A stretch of 9,100 bases of DNA from Candidatus Altimarinota bacterium (lineage in GTDB: Bacteria > Patescibacteriota > Gracilibacteria > BD1-5 > UBA2023): NCBI GenBank assembly GCA_943355085.1, contig CALREC010000016.1:1-9100 (forward strand). Direction: 5' to 3'. Below, one piece after another: positions 7,805 to 9,100 of the stretch; positions within the stretch are counted from its first letter, which is position 1, and every line of letters begins with the position of its first letter. The notes under the pieces are model-generated. The model saw only the letters and a program-made list of their open reading frames with translations. It had not been told where the DNA came from and did no database searches. The translations under genes were made by a program, and so were the position numbers.

Positions 7805-9100
7805 ATGAAAAAAATCACTTTCTTTCTCTGTATGTTACTGGTCTTCATGGAAACCGTCTCAGCAGGTTCTTTTGTATATCCGATTGATCAAATTGCCAAA
7901 CCTGCATGTCGATACTCGCCATGGAGCACCCTCGATGATGGTTGTAAGATGGCACTCCCTCATATTACGGGTGCAAACTATACAGTTTTTAAGGACAATA
8001 AAGAATATCGCCGGATATATTCAGTATTATGGGGCGCAACATATGCTTATGGTTGGGATGTAGGATATGGCAGTCATTTGTGAATAGATATTGCGACGGC
8101 ACAGGGGACCCCCGTTCGATCTATCTGAGATGGGGAAGTAGTATCATCTGGGTGGCTCACAGGATGGGGACAAGTTGTCTCGATCAAGCACGTGCTCTCT
8201 GATGGTAAAGCTATATATTCAAACTATGCACACCTTTCTAAAGCGAGCGTAACAAAAGGTATGATCGTGAAAATGGGTACAAACATCGGAGAAGTCGGTA
8301 ATACCGGGAATTCTTATGGAAATCATCTCCATTTTCAGATCGATACGACCAATCAGGACCATCCCTACTATTATGTGACGTGTGGAAAAGGGAAAGATCC
8401 TATGGTTATCGTCGATCAGGCATTGTGTCGAGATTTTTTGACCGCAAACACCATAGATCCGATAGCTTTTCTGGAAAATGGAAATGTTACCACTACAGCT
8501 GCTGTCGAGGTTCTCAAAGAAAAAACTAAAGTGGCACCAAAGATTGAGCAGAAGTCTATAAAATCTCGAGAGCAGATTCTCGATGAAGAAACAGAGGAGT
8601 TTTTTCGAGATCATACATTATCGGTGAGTCTCGGAGTTCCCGGAAATAACATAGAAGTAGGTCGTACGCATACTGCACGGGTCAAAGTTATGTATCGTAA
8701 TAAGCCTTTTACCGGAAGTCTCCCAGCCGAAGGCCTGACTCTTTCTTATGACCGTAGTGGTGTTAAGCTTTTTCCTGATACTATAATAGCTATAGAAAAT
8801 GGAGTACGTGAATTTCAAATCACTGGAGCAAAGACATGAAAATACGGCATCAGCTTCAAAATAGGGAAACGTATCTTTCTCTCGACTGCCGTGAATGTCT
8901 ATAAAAAAAGCGAGATGATTCATCCAGAACAAGGATTTATCATCCAGAATAAATCTATAGTTCTGGCTGATGAAAAGCTTACCGGAGTTGTCTTTCGAAC
9001 GAAATATTGATCCAATCAGCTCGATATACCATACAAGGGTCGTTATATACTAAAATCACTGACCTGAAAAGCAAAGTTTTGTAATGTATCAAAGCGGAGT
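7805..9100 (+). CDS. Secreted M23 (LytM-type) metallopeptidase, 3' end outside window
   Basis: 432 residues are visible and the frame is still open at the window end. An N-terminal signal peptide (KKITFFLCMLLVFMETVSA, cleavage near residue 20) is followed by a short mature region and an M23 domain at about 80-185: SHLGIDIA (zinc ligands His91, Asp95), VVSSGWLTGWGQVVSIKH, YAHLS (His143), IGEVGNTGNSYG and GNHLHFQI (His174 and zinc ligand His176). The full catalytic set is present, so it is probably an active endopeptidase cutting peptidoglycan cross-links outside the membrane. A charged linker (about 225-265) leads to a beta-sandwich-like region at about 270-365 (VSLGVPGNNIEVGRTHTARV), possibly a wall- or protein-binding module. 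UGA codons at 8081, 8126, 8837, 9008 and 9065 are in frame; Gly93 inside the HxGxD zinc motif is one of them. The start is ATG 7805, without a Shine-Dalgarno. Confidence 0.9.

Noticed and set aside
8219..8932. Minus-strand open frames opposite the M23 gene
   Set aside because: Antisense to the HLHF motif and the continuous downstream frame; no independent support.
1..9100. UGA as Trp (mycoplasma-type code) or as selenocysteine
   Set aside because: UGA falls in strict Gly positions (Walker A, HxGxD, HG), Trp is encoded by TGG in the same genes, and UGA is far too frequent and widespread for selenocysteine.

Overview
The window is a gene-dense stretch of a bacterial genome in which UGA is read as glycine (NCBI genetic code 25). 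Twenty-seven in-frame TGA codons lie inside otherwise intact genes, many at positions where the protein family requires Gly: the Walker A loop of TsaE, the HxGxD zinc motif of the M23 peptidase, and the GVSVMGN segment of the peptidoglycan amidase. Every gene that ends inside the window ends in TAA or TAG. Code 25 is known from the Candidate Phyla Radiation lineages Gracilibacteria (BD1-5) and Absconditabacteria (SR1). CGA still encodes Arg at the conserved SufS Arg381, which argues against the Absconditabacterales group where CGA/CGG have been reported as Trp, so Gracilibacteria or a close relative is the best guess. Under the standard code most of these genes would look broken; under code 25 none is visibly broken.

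Layout. (1) 1-2162, plus strand: the 3' end of tyrS (tyrosyl-tRNA synthetase), then sufS (cysteine desulfurase) and sufU (Fe-S scaffold, lacking the usual third cysteine), closed by a bidirectional terminator. (2) 2296-4627, minus strand: two small membrane-anchored PilN/PilO-like proteins followed by pilC, the inner-membrane platform of a type IV pilus or type II secretion-like machine. (3) 4688-5110, plus strand: tsaE, the tRNA t6A ATPase, divergent from the pilus genes across a 60-bp AT-rich promoter region. (4) 5237-7516, minus strand: a secreted 759-residue protein that joins a PGRP/amidase domain to a SpoIID/LytB lytic transglycosylase domain. (5) 7805 to the window end, plus strand: a secreted M23 peptidase, divergent from the amidase across 288 bp and running off the edge.

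How they fit together. The left half is translation and Fe-S housekeeping. The right half is cell-envelope work: pilus assembly plus three classes of murein hydrolase (amidase, SpoIID-type glycan cleavage, M23 endopeptidase) in two neighbouring genes. The amidase-SpoIID fusion would combine in one chain two activities that act sequentially in endospore formers (stem-peptide removal, then cleavage of denuded glycan). Pili and hydrolases would suit an epibiotic or predatory CPR cell, but that is inference.

None of the eight visible start codons has a purine-rich Shine-Dalgarno sequence; most are preceded by short pyrimidine-rich tracts, and three have a TATAAT box so close upstream that the mRNA would be leaderless or nearly so. 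No tRNA, rRNA, CRISPR array or mobile element was seen.
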